This document shows, in pieces, positions 63,201-64,000 of a stretch of 64,000 nt of DNA. The notes under the pieces were generated by a model. That model made no database searches and was not told the DNA's origin. It saw only the letters and a list, made by a program, of their open reading frames with translations. Source of the DNA: Rhizobium sp. CF080 (GTDB lineage Bacteria > Pseudomonadota > Alphaproteobacteria > Rhizobiales > Rhizobiaceae); the NCBI RefSeq assembly GCF_000282095.2, contig NZ_AKKC02000015.1, positions 558,001-622,000 on the forward strand. The letters run 5' to 3'. Within the stretch, counting starts at the first letter, position 1. Every line of letters begins with the position of its first letter. Both the position numbers and the translations under genes were made by a program.

Positions 63201-64000
63201 CCGTCTCGGCGAAATCTTCCTCGACATGAACAAGGAAGGTTCGGCGCTGCGCGCCTTCATCAACAACTTCGCGATCTCCGTCTCGCTCGGCCTGCAGTAT
63301 GGCGTGCCGCTCGAGGAATATGTCGATGCGTTCACCTTCACCAAGTTCGAACCGGCCGGCATCGTCACGGGCAATGACGCGATCAAGAACGCCACGTCCA
63401 TCCTCGACTACGTGTTCCGCGAACTGGCTATCTCCTATCTTGGCCGCCATGACCTCGCGCATGTCGATACGTCGGACTTCTCCAACACCGCGCTCGGCCG
63501 CGGCGTCTCGGAAGGCAAGGCGGACGTGGTCTCCAAGGGCCTGACCCGCGGCTACAAGCCGACCCTCGTCTCCGGCACCGGCACCGGCGGCGATCGCCCG
63601 GCTGCCGAGATCAAGGGGGCAGCCACTGCCGCCCCTGCCCGTGCTTCCTCCGGCACCAACGTCACCGCCTTTGCCGGTGCCGCCGCCCGCAAGCTGGAAC
63701 CGACCGTCGCCATCTCGACGTCCGAAATCGTCTCCTTCAAGCGGGACTACGAGGAGCGCGCCAAGGAACTCGCCGAAGAGATCGTCGAGGAACTGGCCGA
63801 AGAACAGGCCGCCACCACCGCCCTCTTCTCCGACAAGGCCGCCGACGAGGCAGCCGCGGCTAAGACCGAAGCCAAGAAGGTCGAAAACGAACGCCGCATG
63901 CGCTCCATTGCTCAGGGCTATACGGGCAACATGTGCGGCGAGTGCCAGAACTTCACCATGGTCCGCAACGGGACCTGCGAGAAGTGCGACACTTGCGGTG
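60202..64000 (+). CDS. nrdJ: Vitamin B12-dependent (class II) ribonucleotide reductase, cut by window end
   Basis: The visible 1266 codons encode almost the whole adenosylcobalamin-dependent RNR that makes deoxyribonucleotides without oxygen. Catalytic features: CFIQSVEDD near residue 196, the radical-cysteine motif NPCSEYMF near residue 475 and APTGTIGLVMD near residue 676. A long Ala/Glu-rich linker (about 1150-1240) precedes a C-terminal zinc-ribbon CGECQNF ... CEKCDTCG that reaches the window edge, so only a few residues are missing. TTAAGG lies before the ATG. NrdR-like boxes upstream suggest dATP/ATP-responsive control. In rhizobia this is usually the essential aerobic RNR. Confidence 0.96.
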   Translation, partial: MRIERRFTKPATGAYGEIEFRKGISEIRNPDGSIVFRLADIDVPAQFSQVATDVLAQKYFRKAGVPKVLKKVEENDVPSFLWRSVADTEAMKALPKEEQYGSETDARQVFSRLAGTWTYWGWKGGYFTSEEDAAAFMDELAYMLATQRVAPNSPQWFNTGLHWAYGIDGPGQGHFYVDPFTGKLTKSKSAYEHPQPHACFIQSVEDDLVNEGGIMDLWVREARLFKYGSGTGSNFSMLRGEGEKLSGGGRSSGLMSFLKIGDRAAGAIKSGGTTRRAAKMVVVDIDHPDIEEYINWKVKEEQKVAALVTGSKIVSKHLKAIMKACLNCEGGSGDDCFDPLKNPALKREIKAAKKDQVPENYVGRVIQFARQGYKDLEFKTYDTDWDSEAYLTVSGQNSNNSVSLKDDFLRAVAQDGDWNLTARKDGRVMKTLKAKDLWEQISYAAWASADPGIHFNSTMNDWHTSPAGGPIRGSNPCSEYMFLDDTACNLASMNLLQFKDKTTARINIADYEHATRLWTVVLEISVMMAQFPSRQIAELSYQYRTLGLGYANIGGLLMSTGIAYDSPEGRAIAGSLTAIMTGISYATSAEMASELGPFPNYAPNRDSMLRVIRNHRRAAHGETSGYEQLSVNPVALIHSENPDQDLVAHAKAAWDKALALGEQHGYRNAQVSVIAPTGTIGLVMDCDTTGIEPDFALVKFKKLAGGGYWKIINGAVPEALRTLGYTESQIAEIEAYAVGHGNLNQAPGINPGSLKAKGFTDEKIEAINGATKAAFDIKFVFNQWTLGADFLKNTLKVSDEQLADMSFNLLEHIGFSKKDIEAANIHVCGAMTLEGAPFLKNEHLPVFDCANPCGKIGKRYLSVESHIRMMAAAQPFISGAISKTINMPNDATVEDCGSAYMLSWKLGLKANALYRDGSKLSQPLNSSLIDEDDGEDAVEELLAQPAAAQAVTITEKIVERIIEKVVRSQEKLPGRRKGYTQKAKIGGHTIFLRTGEYDDGRLGEIFLDMNKEGSALRAFINNFAISVSLGLQYGVPLEEYVDAFTFTKFEPAGIVTGNDAIKNATSILDYVFRELAISYLGRHDLAHVDTSDFSNTALGRGVSEGKADVVSKGLTRGYKPTLVSGTGTGGDRPAAEIKGAATAAPARASSGTNVTAFAGAAARKLEPTVAISTSEIVSFKRDYEERAKELAEEIVEELAEEQAATTALFSDKAADEAAAAKTEAKKVENERRMRSIAQGYTGNMCGECQNFTMVRNGTCEKCDTCG

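Noticed and set aside
60058..63462. Two long antisense frames (560 and 539 codons) across nrdJ
   Set aside because: nrdJ on the other strand is unmistakable; these frames are third-position GC artefacts.

Overview
The window is a GC-rich chromosomal segment of an alphaproteobacterium, most likely a member of the Rhizobiaceae (Rhizobium/Agrobacterium/Ensifer group). The indicators are a fused MrpAB antiporter subunit, a B12-dependent class II ribonucleotide reductase with a C-terminal zinc ribbon, small DUF982, DUF1236 and HlyU-type proteins, an HWE histidine kinase, and two matches to the alphaproteobacterial general-stress promoter (GGAAC-N16/17-CGTT). I see no insertion sequence, prophage, CRISPR array or rRNA; the only RNA gene is one tRNA-Leu(UAA). 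Both edges cut genes: recQ on the left and nrdJ on the right.

Layout. 1-10.6 kb: recQ 5' part, a flavoprotein, a DUF983 protein, a MocR-type regulator, the Mrp/Pha cation/proton antiporter operon (mrpAB-C-D-E-F-G, translationally coupled) and a small XRE regulator. 10.7-21.8 kb: a sugar-acid unit made of an Opp-type ABC importer (binding protein, two permeases, fused double ATPase) co-transcribed with a D-mannonate-dehydratase-like and a galactonate-dehydratase-like enolase-superfamily enzyme, a divergent GntR regulator, and a convergent two-domain 3-dehydroshikimate dehydratase (quiC type) whose promoter carries a similar short motif. 22-25 kb: a hydrolase, a DUF899 protein, two small genes with EcfG-type promoters, and an orphan ChrR-like protein. 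25.4-29.7 kb: a probable sulfur/serine operon (cysK, alaX, sseA, GNAT, a small membrane protein) and a DUF1203 gene.

29.8-34.3 kb: a YqjI-like PadR repressor with two operator copies, alanine dehydrogenase with a divergent Lrp-type regulator, a TetR-EamA transporter operon under a perfect 28-bp palindrome, and a PilZ protein. 34.6-37 kb: a CHASE3-PAS-PAS-HWE kinase coupled to a single-domain response regulator. 37-45 kb: cpdB, a PhzF protein, a DUF2087 protein, zntB, and a LysR/azoR divergent pair. 43.9-48.9 kb: a c-di-GMP section with a membrane GGDEF protein and an Amt-PAS-GGDEF-EAL fusion with intact transport and catalytic motifs, followed by a HlyU-like gene. 49-54.5 kb: a glycerophosphodiesterase, a hydrolase, ilvA, trkH and a metallophosphatase. 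54.6-64 kb: tRNA-Leu, TetR-SDR, wrbA, a CinA-like protein, a universal stress protein behind an FNR/FixK box, gpt, a 690-bp regulatory region with NrdR-like boxes and a DnaA box, and nrdJ.

The most notable items are the Amt-GGDEF-EAL fusion, the nrdJ control region, the TetR and PadR operators, the EcfG promoters, and the apparent lack of a canonical start codon for the full-length MrpA N-terminus. All assignments are read from sequence; no database search was run.
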